DNA from: Pristionchus mayeri
Taxonomy: Eukaryota > Nematoda > Chromadorea > Rhabditida > Neodiplogasteridae
Length of the DNA stretch: 64,000 bases
Reading direction: 5' to 3'
Assembly (NCBI GenBank): GCA_036245805.1
Contig: BTRK01000004.1
Span: forward strand, 7,254,001 to 7,318,000
The notes beneath the pieces were generated by a model that was given only the letters and a program-made list of their open reading frames with translations, was not told the origin of the DNA and made no database searches. This document shows, one piece after another, positions 1-11,972 of this stretch. How positions within the stretch are numbered: the first letter of the stretch is position 1; every line of letters begins with the position of its first letter. The position numbers were made by a program, and so were the translations under genes.

Positions 1-1290
1 GGGTTTAAAATAATGTAAATACATCCGTCGAAATAGCTCAAAGAAAAAGGGCTACTGAAAAGAGGAAATTTCACCTGAAGAATCCAAGGAAACACGCAAA
101 ACTGTGACTCCGGCAAAAATAGAAAATAGGCATAGAGACTCGGCTTTTGGTTACAAATGTAGAGCACGATGAGCTAAACATTTCATCTGTTGAAAGTGAG
201 TCTCTATCTTATCGTTGAAGCGTGCTACAGAGCTTAGATCGCAAGAAATTGGCTAGAAACCCCCGAGAGCGCGCGCTCTAACCGTCTGGCGCTCTCTCCG
301 CCTGACCTCCCTCTCCCTCCCATCTATTTAGCGCTCCCCTCGGCCCGTTTCCCGTCGTTTCTGGCCAAGTTCCAGGCTCTGTAGCTCGCGTCAACGTAAA
401 GATAGAGACTCACTTTCAAAAGACGAAATGTTTAGCTCATCGTGCTCTACATTTCTAATCAAAAGCCGAGTCTCTATGCCTATTTTTACCGGAGTCACAG
501 TTTTGCGTGTTTCCTTGGATTCTTCAGGTGAAATTTCCTCTTTTCAGTAGCCCTTTTTCTTTGAGCTATTTTGACGGATGTATTTACATTATTTTAAACC
601 CATTTAGTGCATTTGGGCCCATCCCGCACGTTGAAATTGGTCAAAATATGGAATTTAAAATTTTCGGTCATGTGGCCATTTATGACCAATGGAAGAGCTA
701 TAACATGGGGGGTAGATACTTAGAATATTGTTTTGGTTGTTTTTGAATGATTTTGAGCCCAAATCAGGCCAATTGAAGATACGGAAGTACTCTTTTCCGG
801 AACTCATTTTGAGGTCGTCGCACAAAAGTGCCACCTTTTTTTCTATACTCCGATTTTCCTAATTTTTGGAGAGAAGTTAGTTCCTTGTATGAACTTAAAC
901 TTAAGCATGATAACCCAAAACGTTTTTCCGATTTCCAAAGATACGTAATTTTTGGTCCTCCCGACCGCCCTGCACCATGATGAAGGCCAGGAATGATGTC
1001 TTCTAGATCAAATTGTAGAGCATGATGGTAGCTTTCTTTTTAAAAAAAGAGCGACCTTCTATCTTCATTTTATACGAAGTTATGATCATTTAAGTGGCCC
1101 CGATTTGAATGTCGAAAAGTGATAGTACCAAGTTTGGCCTTCTGAATCTCGAAGATGACGACCGATATCAAAATTCTGACGACGCAGTTTAAAAGAGAAT
1201 CATTCGAAATACTTACAACCAAAATTATAGCGGGATTGAACAAACTTGAATCCTACCGCCGCGGCGTGGTCGATTCTCTCGCGATTCGCC
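1..1290. repeat. Foldback (inverted-repeat) element, truncated by the window edge
   Basis: Bases 1-225 are the reverse complement of about 376-600, with the fold centre near 300. From 600 to about 1290 the sequence continues as one arm that is clearly related to the arms at 8177-10240 and 17170-19143, including the same motifs around the central GAGTCTCTATC/GATAGAGACTC stem and the CCGCCGCGGCGTGGTCG end segment. Its loop is intact and holds no LTR element, unlike the copy at 8.2-19.1 kb. Short reading frames here, such as 507-746, lie wholly inside the repeat and are not genes. The left arm beyond the stem is outside the window. Confidence 0.8.
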
Positions 1291-1745
1291 TCTTGTATTT
1301 TTCAAGGAAAGACTAAAATTTATTTGTAGGTTTGTCCACGATCTATTCTCAAAGATGCATACACAATCGACGTGGGTTTCGTCGATCGCGTGAATGTGCT
1401 GCTGCGAGTTTCCTCGGAAGAACACTATATCGCGCACCTTCGAGGATTCCGATTTCGAGTTAAATCCAAACGATAGCACAGATTCAGCACAGATTCAGCA
1501 GCACATCACGTTCCAACTTATATTTTGCACCTCGCTTTCAGCAATTCTGAATATTTGCACATCAATAAATGCAACCCGATGCTAAATTCTCTAGCTTGCA
1601 ACTTTTGTGTAATGCTAGTGTAATGCTCATCTAAAGAATCAGATATTATTGAGAAGGGAAAACATCTGCTATTAGCTCTGCGACAAACACTAACACATCT
1701 GCTTTCTTAGTATCGGCAAAACATACCATTCTCAAGTGTGCTGCG
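1291..1745. other. Intergenic, nothing recognised
   Basis: No reading frame with family resemblance and no repeat partner elsewhere in the window was noticed. It is the presumed 5' flank of the Sre-type gene that starts at 1746. Confidence 0.4.
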
Positions 1746-3847
1746 ATGTATCTCCGCTTTTTCTATCCGGAACCTGATTTGCTGACTGTGTATGGGCCAG
1801 AGAATGCTACTTATTGGTTCATGCTTTTCGTTCGATTGGAGGCATTCAGCCATTTCAAAGTCATTTACTATCTAGCTACTTTCACCGAGGTTCGTCTTTC
1901 TCAGAAGTTAATAATACATTTTTCTCAAAGATAATCGCTCTACTGGCTGGTTCTGTTTTGCACATTCGAGGATTTGCCCGGTTTTGGAAGCTTAGAGTGA
2001 GTCTGTTGGCAAAAACACTATTTCAACATCTAATAATTCAGGCAGTTCATATAAATTGTCTCCTTCTTATTGGCCAAATGTACGCTACAGCTTTCTTGGG
2101 ATTCTTCAGTCGATTGTGTTTGATTCCCTACGAGTCTGGCATTTTGCGCATTTCCGGTAAGCTCAATTAGCCATGCTAGAACTAAATAATATTACAATTT
2201 TTGGATAATGTTGCATATTACAGGACTAGAAACTGAGCCTACCCCTTTTCTGGCTATTCTGCGTCAGGCAAGCTACGCAGATGTCTTTTACGTTCTTTTC
2301 GTTGTTACGATCGAACGGTTGTTGTTTTTAATTTACAGATTTCATAAACCCTTATATCAGGACCTGCGCCACGGTTTACGTGGCTGACTATGAGAAAAAG
2401 CCGCGGCTATTCATCTCTTTCTTGCTTATTGCGCTCATCATTATTGCCAGTTACGGAACTGGTTATGCAATAGTTAAAGGTAAAGTCAGGCTTGGTATAT
2501 CTTCAAACTGCGATTACCAGGCATCGTGAGCGCCTTCTTCGTATCAGCTGTAATACAAATGTCAAACATCTGCTGCTCTTTGGTTTGTTTCCACACATTC
2601 TGAGAATCTATAACTATGCTTGAACAAAAATAGCCTTGAAAGAAAATAAGCATTGATTTGGCGCTACAAGTCACGGTTGTGAAATGTATTCGTGGCTAGG
2701 CAATTCAGTTTCAGTGGTTTCGCTGGCTCATCCGCTACAATAAGAAGCGGTTGGCTCGTCTGACTGACCGATTACGACAACACCCTGACAATTACTCGCT
2801 CAGTCTTCGCTTGCAACTGAAGGAGAACATTTGGAGCATGAAGGTTGTTATTGTGGCGTACTAGAAAATTACAGCAGAAAATATCGAACTTTTAAAAAAA
2901 ATCATGCTTTCACGTCAGCGATCTAAGAACTTTCGGGAAGAAAAAAAACAAATTTAAAATAAACTTTCAGAAGATCGAGCTTGGCGTATATCTAATCGTC
3001 GTGGGAATCTCTTTGAACATCGTTCTCGTCTTTGGTCCCATTCTCATCCTCACTTCTCCTGAACAATTCGAGACACTTCAGTGGTTCAGCTGCGCAGGGA
3101 ATCTCGCATACGCACTGTGAGATACTTGTTTGGAATCGATCGATACTTTGTTCCAAAGGCTAACATATCACTCTTTTGATTGATTGTTGAAGGAGTGCTA
3201 CACCAAGGTGCATGAGTGCTGAGTGCATGAGTTGCATAAGTTCTGATATGGTGCTGTACGAGTGATAAGCGAAAACGAAATTGCAGTACTGCATTGTGTA
3301 CCTCTCCCTGGTTGGAGGTTGCGATCGCGATGCACACTGGGAGAGTGCCGCCTGCTCTGCGTGTGCTGCTCGGCACCAACTAGTCAGTCTATTTTTTTTA
3401 GATATGCGGTTTGAACCTTCCAAGATGGGATTGTTTATTTTCAAAAATCTTGCAAACAGCATCGAGTAATGAGGGGGGGGGGAAGTAATTGTACGCTTAT
3501 TTTGTATCTACCTGCGCACACGCACAATGTTATAGCATGTGGCGTTGCAAATTCGAATAACACAATACTTCCTCATTCACCCGGTGGTGTTTCAACGTTT
3601 TTAAATTCCCTTGGTGATACATTCTCTTTGAAAGGTTCAGCCAGCATATCTAAAATATTTGTCAGCCTGGGATATTCAATTGCACAGAGCGAAAGTTAAC
3701 GTATGATGCAAAATCTGAATGTCGAATTTTAGTTTTTCGAAGAAAGCGCCGTTGCCGAAGAGCGAGTGTGACAGCTACTTTGGACAACTCGAATCTCAGT
3801 GGAGCACTGTACTGCAAATGCGAGATTCCCGAGGAATATCTAGATGA
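1746..3847 (+). CDS. Serpentine chemoreceptor, Sre-type (Sra superfamily)
   Basis: Predicted seven-transmembrane G-protein-coupled receptor of the nematode chemosensory type, acting in the plasma or ciliary membrane; the ligand cannot be inferred. Exons read from splice sites and from the paralogue at 34-36 kb are 1746-1889, 1931-1996, 2042-2156, 2224-2317, 2361-2479, 2521-2582, 2700-2843, 2971-3116 and a terminal exon about 3736-3847 ending in TGA. Phases agree across exons 1-8. Family marks are an ER followed by ATVYVADYEKKPR after TM3 and YSLSLRLQLKENIWSMK after TM5, typical of Sre/Sra receptors. A short TM7 exon between 3117 and 3735 could not be fixed (a candidate reads FLIHPVV near 3570). 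Introns are 41-70 bases except the unresolved region. The start of exon 7 is chosen only to keep frame. No lesion was seen, but the 3' part is uncertain, so it may be functional or recently dead. Confidence 0.72.
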
Positions 3848-4472
3848 TTCGATGGTGTTCACAAATTATAATTTAAACATACGGCATACATAACTTATTT
3901 TTTCTAAATATTTTTCGGTTAAAATTTCAAGCGGTAGCAAAATCTGTCCGTTTCAACCTTTTTTTCAGCTCTTTTTTTTCTATAATGAAACGACTTTCTA
4001 TCACAGCCTGTTTAGCTCGCCTATGTTGCCAAGGACGGGCGCGACATTTCCTCGTTCACATGTTCTGATATATCTTGCAATTGTACTTCATAATGTGATT
4101 TATATTGGGTTCGTAGAGTGGCACGTAGCCAATTTCCTAAGTCCGCGTACGATTGTGCGAATATGATTATACTCAAAACCACATTTATCACCAATGTGCA
4201 GAGTACATTGTGAAGTACAAATCGGTGGCTTCCTTGTCAGAAGCACTTAGAGTGGTGTTGATCGGGAAAACTCTACTGCAATAGCATCGATTAAGTTATA
4301 GTTAGCACATGCCCTCACTTGAATAAGGGTAACTTCCGCGTAGCTTGTTTTCTTAAACGGGGATGCTTTATCAGCATGAAGATCATCGAAAAGCTTCCAT
4401 AGCTAGCGTCAATCTGAGGATGTATCAAATGTTCGTTTCAAGAAAACACCGTGTCAAAAACTTTGCCTCACA
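3848..4472. other. Intergenic, nothing firmly recognised
   Basis: AT-rich sequence between the Sre-type gene (+) and the Srab-type gene (-). It may contain the last exon of the minus-strand receptor, but no convincing one was found. Confidence 0.35.
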
Positions 4473-4773
4473 AGGAATGGCCGCGAGGGAAGGTTGGAGT
4501 TTTAGAACGAGACCTAGCGGGATCGAAAGTGGATCAAATTATAAGAACTTCTACGTCTTTCATATCTGCTGAGGGCCTCTGTGGATGTCTGAGCTCATAG
4601 TGAGGAGAGGTGTAAAACCGTCAATTTCGCAGGGTATGTTCTCCCACTACAGCCCAGCCGTCCATATTGCCCCTCAGTAGATATGAAAAAAGTAGAAGTT
4701 CTTAGATTTTGATCCTCTTACGATCCCGCTAGGTCTCTTTCTAAAACTCCAACCTACCCTCGCGGCCATTCCT
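4473..4773. repeat. Palindromic MITE (about 300 bp), family with 20853-21133
   Basis: Left arm from AGGAATGGCCGCGAGGG pairs with the right arm ending in CCCTCGCGGCCATTCCT. Both arms carry a GAGACCTAGCG core followed by an AAGAACTTCTACG-like stretch. The same core and spacing recur at 20853-21133 and at the outer arms of 36440-37770. The element lies beside the 3' part of the Srab-type gene, probably in its last intron or 3' flank. The small reading frame 4363-4572 is an artefact of the arm. Confidence 0.75.
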
Positions 4774-4796
4774 GGTAAGTGTCAAAAATCACCAAC

Positions 4797-6426
4797 CATT
4801 GAGAATTAGCAAACATACCAAGAAATAGTATACTTCAAGATATCCAAGTAGGCACTCGTAATCATTAATGTACGCCATGTAAACGCCTAGTGCAATGGTT
4901 GCAGATCCCTGAAATTCTCGTTATTCAAGAGTTTCGGTGACGCGAAACCACCTTTAGAATGAAAGAAATGATATAAGTAGGCATCAGTGCTTTTGCCATT
5001 TCATATGCTTCGTTTATCTGCGAAGGGAAATTTTGATTTTAAAAAATCTGGAAAAAAAGTACCTGATAACGTTCAGCCAGCGTCGCTTTACCGTACGTTT
5101 TCTCATATCTCACGCGACAAGCATACACTGCTATAGAACCAGCCTCAAATATTCGAATTTTTGCATCTATCAAATTACACAATATGATGCAGTGAAACAC
5201 ATTGTTTTCGTTCAGATCATTACGTAAGATTCAAATTTTTCATAGAGACTAACCACGAGCACGCAAATTTCAATGGTAATCATTGCACTGGATCCAACTA
5301 GACGAAGCGCCGCTTCTACTAAAATGAGGAGATTATGCAATTGTGCATTTACTGACTAAGGTATAGGTCGCACAAGTTTAGAACAAGTGAGTTTACAACT
5401 TGTAAACAATTGTGTGCCTCCCCCAACGCTCAAGGCGATTTACAACTTGTAAGCTAATCTGATTGAGTCTTTACAACTTATAAATTAGTCAATCAATTAG
5501 TTGTATATCGACTTGAGCGTAAGTGGAGGCACACAATTGTTTACAAGTTGTAAAATCATCTGTTCTAAACTTGTGCGACCTAAACCAGAGAAGGGTAAAT
5601 AAATCACTGACCATTGTGCACACCATGTTCAACTGCGTATGCCAGAGCCGCCTGGGAATATGTTTTATTACGAACCGATTCTTTCCCCCAGTGTTTGGCT
5701 TCTTCTAGTATGTGCAGAACCGACAATATCGGCACTCAGGATTTTATTTCTATTTCTATTGTTTTTTTGTTTTGTCGAACAGACGCTTTCAACAAGAACA
5801 AAAATGAAACAAAAGACTTGAAAATCGTGAAAACGTGTCATAATACCTCACGTCTATTTTTACTATAACATGTAAATTTAGTCTCACCAACGACACGGTT
5901 AGAGCGATTAAACACGGCCAGGCTGTTCGAGAGATATGGTAGCGTCTCGGATCGATAATTGCGATTAGTCGTTCCAGTGAGAGCGCTATCTCTAGTGACG
6001 AACAGAATACTGTCGACATGACGTGCAGTTGGTAGAGGTGGAAACGGAGGTCTGCTCGAAAAGGACTTGGAAGAAATGCAAGTAGAATCTCTCACATGGC
6101 TTGGTTATGCTCACAGGCATGTATCCCGATGTGTTCGTCAAGTCTAGTATCGCGAAGCATACATTGACAGTGAACTTTGCGCCATAGCTCATTATCCAAA
6201 CGCAAATGATGTACCTTAGAGTGCTGCCAATAAAGAATGCTATGAAAGTGTTATATTAAAAAAGGAATCGTTTGAACAAATACCGGCAGTTGTTCTGAAG
6301 CGGAGCACTTTGGACAATGGCGAGAAGTGCGAAAATTGGGAGAAATGCGATGGAATTGGCGAAGAGATATACAAGAGGAAATACTGGATATTCGTTGAAG
6401 AATACGAAAAGGGAAGAATTCGACAT
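4797..6426 (-). CDS. Serpentine chemoreceptor, Sra/Srab-type
   Basis: Predicted 7TM chemoreceptor on the minus strand. ATG at 6426 (MSNSSLFVFFNEYP) opens exon 1 (6284-6426, TM1), followed by 6096-6223 (TM2) and 5888-6054 (TM3-TM4, with SLERLIAIIDPRRYH after TM3, the family signature). Phases match at each junction. Later pieces are an extracellular-loop exon ending near 5599, a TM5 exon about 5270-5335, a loop exon with TYGKATLAERYQ about 5050-5180, a TM6 exon about 4945-5030 and a piece ending near 4797. The terminal exon is not located. A TA-flanked MITE (5366-5580) sits in the intron before TM5. No in-frame stop was seen in the resolved exons. The choice between Sra and Srab is by overall resemblance only. 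Confidence 0.65.
5366..5580. mobile_element. Palindromic MITE with TA duplication
   Basis: Terminal inverted repeats GGTCGCACAAGTTTAGAACA and its complement bound a 215-bp, mostly self-complementary element, flanked by TA at 5364-5365 and 5581-5582. TA target duplication suggests a Tc1/mariner-type MITE. It lies in an intron of the Sra/Srab-type receptor gene. Confidence 0.8.
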
Positions 6427-6662
6427 CGAGAAGGGAACTCAACTGAAATAAATGATGATGATAAGTCTGAAATGCCTCTTTTGTGATTTGCGTCAGCTCC
6501 TTTGGGAATCACTAATGGTTCATTAAATGTAAAGTGTTATCGAACAAACTGAACAGTCGAAAATGCAGTGCATGTCGTATTCGAACGCAAAGCGAAATAT
6601 AGAATAGTTGACAATTTTATGGGCAGGTTTCTAGAAGGATAGCGAGTAGACAAGGAATTGTA

Positions 6663-7899
6663 TCAGGTTGGTCGGAAAGTCTTTGTCTATGGATTTGTGT
6701 TGACACTGCTCGTCGCAAATACCCGTTGGCTCTCCATCGTTTCTAGTGAATAACAATCAGTGATGGACCTTTATAGTAAGCAACTTCCCATTCCCTTCCC
6801 TTCAGTCAGGCTCTAATAGAGCAACGATGTATGATCCTAGTGACATCAACTTCAGCCATGTTCTGCTTTCCCTCCTCCTATCCCACACCACAATGATGAT
6901 TCGGTGGCCCTGCTAAAGAATCTTTATGACACACATGTCCACACTACAACACCATGAGGAATTGGTTATATCGCTTCGAATAAGACGACTTTTCCCTCAA
7001 TGATTAGGAGACCCCTTGAGATGGACTTTCAAACGTTGAAGAAAGTAGCGGAAACGAGCCCATTCCCAACTGTCCGTGAAATGGGCATCACACTTGGGGT
7101 CCATCATACCATAGTAGGAGAAGTGTTGATAACCCTTGGAATGCCGAAAATTAGGAGTTGATTCACCCCTCATGACTTGAGCCAAGCCAACCATGACTAC
7201 CGAGTCGACGATTTCATGATCCTCTTCGTCCTCCACGGTGGGGATCGGTAGCCGAACCGGCTCATAACCGTTTATGAGAGAGGAATCCCATATGGTACAA
7301 ACAACAGGAGAGCCCAGTGGATTGGAGAAGGATAGCCCCCACAGGATCTCCTCAAACCTGCTATTCGCCCCGAAAAAATCATGCTGTCTGTGTGGTGGGA
7401 AGTGGATGGCACGATCTAATCGGAGCAGCTAACCGAGGGTTTGACAATTACGCGGGCCAAGTGCGTCACATAACTATAGAATCTGAAGAAGTCAGTTGAT
7501 CGTTCAAGCCTGAAGGACACGAAAGTGTATTATCAGCACGATGACCCCCATCGCCATGTCTCCAATCAAGTCAAGTAAAAACTGACTGGATACGGATGGG
7601 TGGTTCTCCCCAGCCCCCCGTATTCTCCTGACTTGGCCCCTTCAGATTATAGGCCTTTCGCAAACCTGGCCCATGCCCTGAGATATACAAGCTTAATTTC
7701 CCCTGAAAGTCTCGAGTCGGCTCACATGTATTACTTTGCTTAGCTCCAAGACGGGTTAAACATGAAGGGGATACACACATTGAAGGTACGTTGGGCATAC
7801 ATTGTCAATAATGATGACACGTATAATTTACCTCTTGTTATTGTTTCCTCAAAGAAACAAAGTTTTGAAAAAGTGACAAAGACTTTCCGACCAACCTAA
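6663..7899 (+). mobile_element. mariner-family DNA transposon, degenerate
   Basis: Terminal repeats TCAGGTTGGTCGGAAAGTC and its complement bound 1237 bp, with TA duplications at 6661-6662 and 7900-7901. TTAGGTTGG-type ends and the length are those of mariner elements. The same end motif, with different following bases, bounds the elements at 11973, 48660 and 61626. Confidence 0.9.
7000..7890 (+). pseudogene. mariner transposase, dead
   Basis: Read in pieces on the plus strand. From about 7027 a helix-turn-helix region (SPFPTVREMGITLGVHH) is followed by a PHDLSQAN segment. The region of the first catalytic aspartate, normally in a TGDEKW motif, is altered. Further on KIMLSVWWEVDG is recognisable, then YQHDDPH in place of the second catalytic motif and PPYSPDLAPSDY with the third. 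There are at least four in-frame stops and likely frameshifts. The frames called on the minus strand at 6997-7236 and 7571-7798 are shadows. Confidence 0.82.
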
Positions 7900-8176
7900 T
7901 AGATATGTAATCTACAATCAGCAATTTACCGAGAAAACTTTAAGGCAAAGATAAAGTGATCACGGCATTAAGAAACTAGGAAAATAGAATATAAAAATAA
8001 ATCTATTTTTACTTAACGGTTTCTTCCATTGTTAAATATTAAACGGTAATTAAAAATGCGGAAACCGACACAAATATAGTTATTTTTCAAATAGAATGCT
8101 TCATTATCTAAATCAATGTAAACGGATTCTATGATCACATTTTACATGCACTCTACTTGGAGGTGCCGTAGTCTAT

Positions 8177-10240
8177 GCAATATCACGCTATCGAATGTCA
8201 GTGCACTAAGAAGTTCGGATAGGTTAGATCACCATCAATCAACAATATTTTCGCCATACACTTGAACACAGTAGAGTACCCGGGATGGCCAAGCATGGCA
8301 ACGATAGTGGATGATAATTATCTAAATCAATGTACAAGGTTACGAAGGCTCACGAAGGCACGATCTCGTACCCCGCTCGTCTTTCTTTAATACGGGTGAT
8401 ATCAAATGACTGGGTGCAGAGGCACCAAACTTATATGGAAAATCCGACGTATTTACAGTCTTTTTTCTTTGCGTCCCAGGAATCTTTGAATATGCATTAG
8501 TCCGTTAACCGAGGTGCGTACAGAGGGTTGGGTGCAATGGAACCGAACATGTATGGAAAACCCCGACAAATTTACTCTGTTTTCACTTTAATGCATATGA
8601 CTCTAGGAATATGGGCAACTATGAATATAGGCATTAGTCCGTTAATCGGAATGCTAATATACGACTGGGTGCAACGGCACCGAACTTGTATGGAAAACCC
8701 CGACGCATTCTCCAGCTTTTTAACGCCCCCTCATGTACTGGATGAATATAGGCATTAGTCAGACCACGCCTATTGCCTAGCTCTTTATGCAAGTGTGAAG
8801 CAGTACATTTTACTGAAGAAAGACCATTAGCATAGAGTCGAGTTCGAGAAACGATACCACGGTCTCTTCATTATTTGTACTCTCTCGTCGATCGACCGGA
8901 CGAGAGTGCGTGTAAAATGAAGAGACGAAGGCTCGAATTACGAACTCTAGCTAGGAATAACAATAATTAATAATTAATTAATCTAATTAATTACGAATTG
9001 CGAATTCTAGAATAGAGTGAGTTCATTGAGGTGTTCGTCGGGAATCCATCATTTGTAATACATTTCCTTTGGGAATCGACTAATGGTTCGTTAAATGCAA
9101 TCTATTATCGAACAAACTGAACAGGCGAAAATGCAATATGAGGGGAATCGCGAGAGAATCGACCACGCCGCGGCGGTAGGAATCAAGTTTGTCCTATCTT
9201 GAAACACATTTGGTGACAAGTACTTAAAGTGATGCTCTTTCAAACTGCGTCGTCTGAATTTTGATATCGGTCGTCATCGTTGAGATTCAGAAGGACAAAT
9301 ATGGTACTCTCACTTTTTGACAGTCAAATCGCGCTCACCTAAATGATCATAAATCCCTTTAAAATAAAGATAAAAGGCTGTTCTTTGTTTCAAATGAAAT
9401 CTGTCATCATGCTCTACAACTTTACTGTTGACGTCATCATTGCTTGTTTTCATCTTGGTGCGGGGCGGTCGGGTGGACCAAAAGTGACGTAAATTTGGAA
9501 ATCGGAAAAACGTTTTGGGCTTAAGTTGTAGTTCATACATGGATGTAACTTCCTGCCGAAAATTAGGGAAATCTGAGTATAGATTAAAAAAATGGGCTCA
9601 CTTTTGTGCGGCGACCCCAAAATGAGTTCTGGACAAGAGTACTTCCGTATATTCAATTGCCCTCATTTGGGCATAAAATCGTTCAAAAGCTTCCAAAACT
9701 ACATTATAGGTTGATTCCCCTATGGTTTCACACTTCCATTGGTCAAAAATGACCATCGGACCGAAAATTTGAAAATCGATATTTTGACCCCCATCAACTC
9801 GCGGGATGGGTCCACTTGAACCAAAAGGCTTTCAAATAATGTAAATACATCCCTCGAAGTTGCTAAAAGAAAATGGGCTCCTGGAATTGCGATATTTCTA
9901 TTGATTTATCCGAGGAAAGGTGCGAAAGTACATCCCAGGTACAAAATAGGCCTAGAGACCCGAACTATGGCTAGAAATGTAGAGCACGATGAGCTAAACA
10001 TTTCATCTGTTGAAAGTGAGTCTCTATCTTATCGTTGAAGCGTGCTACAAAGCCTGGAAGTTGGCCATAAATAGGCTAGAATCCCCCGAGAGCGCGTGCT
10101 CTAACCGTCTGGCGCTCTCGCCGGCTGACCTCCCTCTCCCTCCCCTCTATTTAGTGTTCTCCCGGGTGATAAGACATCTCGAACAAACAAAATCGAATAA
10201 CGACATTCCGAACTAGGACGTCTCGCACAATTTCGCCTAA
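8177..10240. repeat. Left arm of the large foldback
   Basis: About 2 kb arm. It contains an internal hairpin at 8862-8926 with CTCTCGTC and GACGAGAG half-sites, and three tandem-like variants of a GGGTGCA...CCGAAC...TATGGAAAA...CCGAC unit at about 8400-8760, each ending near ATATAGGCATTAGTC. Confidence 0.85.
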
Positions 10241-10317
10241 AACTTAATTCATAGGGATTTTGTTCTCATTAATATATTTTTCGGCACAGTCAAAAACGTA
10301 ATTGATAAATAAATTAT

Positions 10318-10646
10318 TGTTATATCGAGAGGGATTCCCTCCCCTCTGTTACCGTATTCCCCAGACACCTTAGCTGTCTGCTCATGCCTATTATCATATT
10401 CCGTCCATAGGCCCTCTCCCTCTGTTATGTAAAGAGGACTGTACTCTCTCCCCTCCTTTGTCCATTAGCATGCCAATATCCTCTCGCCTTTTACATGCCA
10501 TCATTGAGGAGGTAAAGAGGTCTGTCTCTCCTCCTCTCGTCCTTCTTCCCCGTTTCTCTTGTATTTAGCGGTTGCTCTCTCTTGCCCTGCGATAAAGCTC
10601 GGTTCCCTCTTTGCTCTTGGAGTACGGGACAGGCGACTACACAACA
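10318..10646 (+). repeat. 5' LTR of the gypsy element
   Basis: Begins TGTTATATCGAGAGG and ends GACTACACAACA. An AATAAA-like polyadenylation signal is seen only as CGATAAAGCTCGG near 10590. It matches 16779-17105 almost exactly, indicating a fairly recent insertion. Confidence 0.93.
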
Positions 10647-10673
10647 TTGGCGATCAGTACTCACGATTAGGCG

Positions 10674-11021
10674 TTGCCTGTTTCCTGTGTTCGTTCTTGT
10701 GTTTCGTGTTCCGAGTGGCAGAGGAAATTCCAACGGAAAGTAATTGTTGATGGAGGCTGCAGTCGATGTGGTTATGATCACACCGATGCAGAGTGCCCGA
10801 ATGCGAATTCCTCCTGCTACAACTGCAAGGATATCGGTCATTTCGCAATCAAGTGCACGAAACCGATCAAGAAGTTCAATGATAGAAAGCCAAGTAAGGT
10901 GAACCTTGTCTGCGGCGATCTTCCAGAGGATCTGGAAGATGGAAGAAACCGATGTGATCATGAATGGAAAAGTGATCAGAATGACAGTGGATACAGGATC
11001 CGATATAACTCTGATCTCTGA
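10674..11021 (+). pseudogene. gag remnant with CCHC zinc knuckles
   Basis: The conceptual product carries two closely spaced knuckles: CSRCGYDHTDAEC, a variant spacing, and CYNCKDIGHFAIKC, a canonical C-x2-C-x4-H-x4-C. These bind RNA in retroelement nucleocapsids. The matrix/capsid part of gag is absent because the 5' LTR ends less than 100 bases upstream. The frame overlaps the protease-RT frame, which lies in another register, for about 116 bases. Confidence 0.8.
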
Positions 11022-11972
11022 AGCAACTTGGAGAGAAATCGGTGCTCCCAAGAGAAGTGAGCACGATGCATTCCCGAGATGCGCCAATGGAACACCTCTC
11101 GAGCTGACTGGGAAGTGCCATCTCACACTTGAGTTGAATGGAAGCACTGCTCAGGGAAGTGTATACACTTCAGAGGAATCGGATAATCTGATGGGAAGGG
11201 GGGACTTCATAGTCACATTTTTCCGATTGATTCCTCGTGAAGTGCGAGTGAATGCAGTGAACAGTGATGACTCTTACGTGAAGTGGATTGAGAGGGAGTA
11301 CAGTGACATCTGCAAGGAAGGACTGGGAACGTGTGAGAAGGCTAAGGCGATGTTCCGCTTGAGAGAAGGATCGATTCCCGTCTTCTGCAAGAGAAGAGAC
11401 ATTCCCCTTGCCCTACTTCCCAAAGTCGATGAAGAGATTGACAGACTTCTTGCGATGAATGCAATCGAGTCGGTGGAATACCTCGAGTGGGCAGCACCCA
11501 TCCTGGTGGTTCCGAAGCCGAACGGGAAGTTGAGAGTCTGCGTAGACTTCTCAACTGGTCTGAACGCGAATCTCGAGCCGCATAATCACCCGTTGCCAGT
11601 TATGACAGAGATATTCACTCGTCTTGAAGGATGCACTCTCTTCAGTCAGATCGATCTCAGTGATGCATATCTGCAAATTCCAGTGGAGGAGACGTGTAGA
11701 GATCTGCTTGGAGTGTGCACGCATAGAGGATTGTTCCGTTTCACGAGATTGCCATTCGGAGTGAGCGTAGCTCCTGGAATCTTTCAGAAGGCGATGGACA
11801 CTATGCTTGCCGGCTGTAACAACGCCCAGGCGTATCTGGATGACATCGTGGTCGGTGGAAAAAACAAGGAAAACCACGACACGAATCTGAAAAGAGTACT
11901 CGAGAGAATCAAAGATTATGGATTCAGAATTCGACCAGAGAAGTGCTCATTCGGAATGAGCAAAATCAAGTA
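10906..11972 (+). pseudogene. gypsy pol, part 1: protease and reverse transcriptase
   Basis: Contains the aspartic protease active site VDTGSDITLIS near the start (codons 29-39) and then the RT fingers and palm: PILVVPKPNGKLRVCVDF, FSQIDLSDAYLQIPV, FTRLPFGVSVAPGIFQ and the catalytic YLDDIVV box. Coding breaks at 11972, where the mariner-TIR element is inserted, and resumes in register at 13241. Base composition and frame are otherwise clean, so the RT domain was intact before the insertion. Confidence 0.92.

Larger units (their letters stand above)
6495..8176. repeat. Diverged foldback-family fragment, split by a mariner
   Basis: 6495-6660 resembles 9065-9140 (GTTATCGAACAAACTGAACAG-like) and then 19355-19460. 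7902-8050 continues the match to 19460-19600 (ATATGTAATCTACAATCA versus AAATGTAATCTCCAATTA). The mariner at 6663-7899 therefore landed in an already present copy of this repeat family. No gene is seen in 7902-8176. Confidence 0.6.

Noticed and set aside
8528..8758. 76-codon frame with hydrophobic stretches, repeated at 18562-18792
   Set aside because: It is the two mirrored arms of one foldback; the identical product on opposite strands comes from the inverted repeat.
10491..11147. 218-codon minus-strand frame over the gypsy 5' end
   Set aside because: It overlaps the LTR and the plus-strand zinc-knuckle and protease frames; a shadow.
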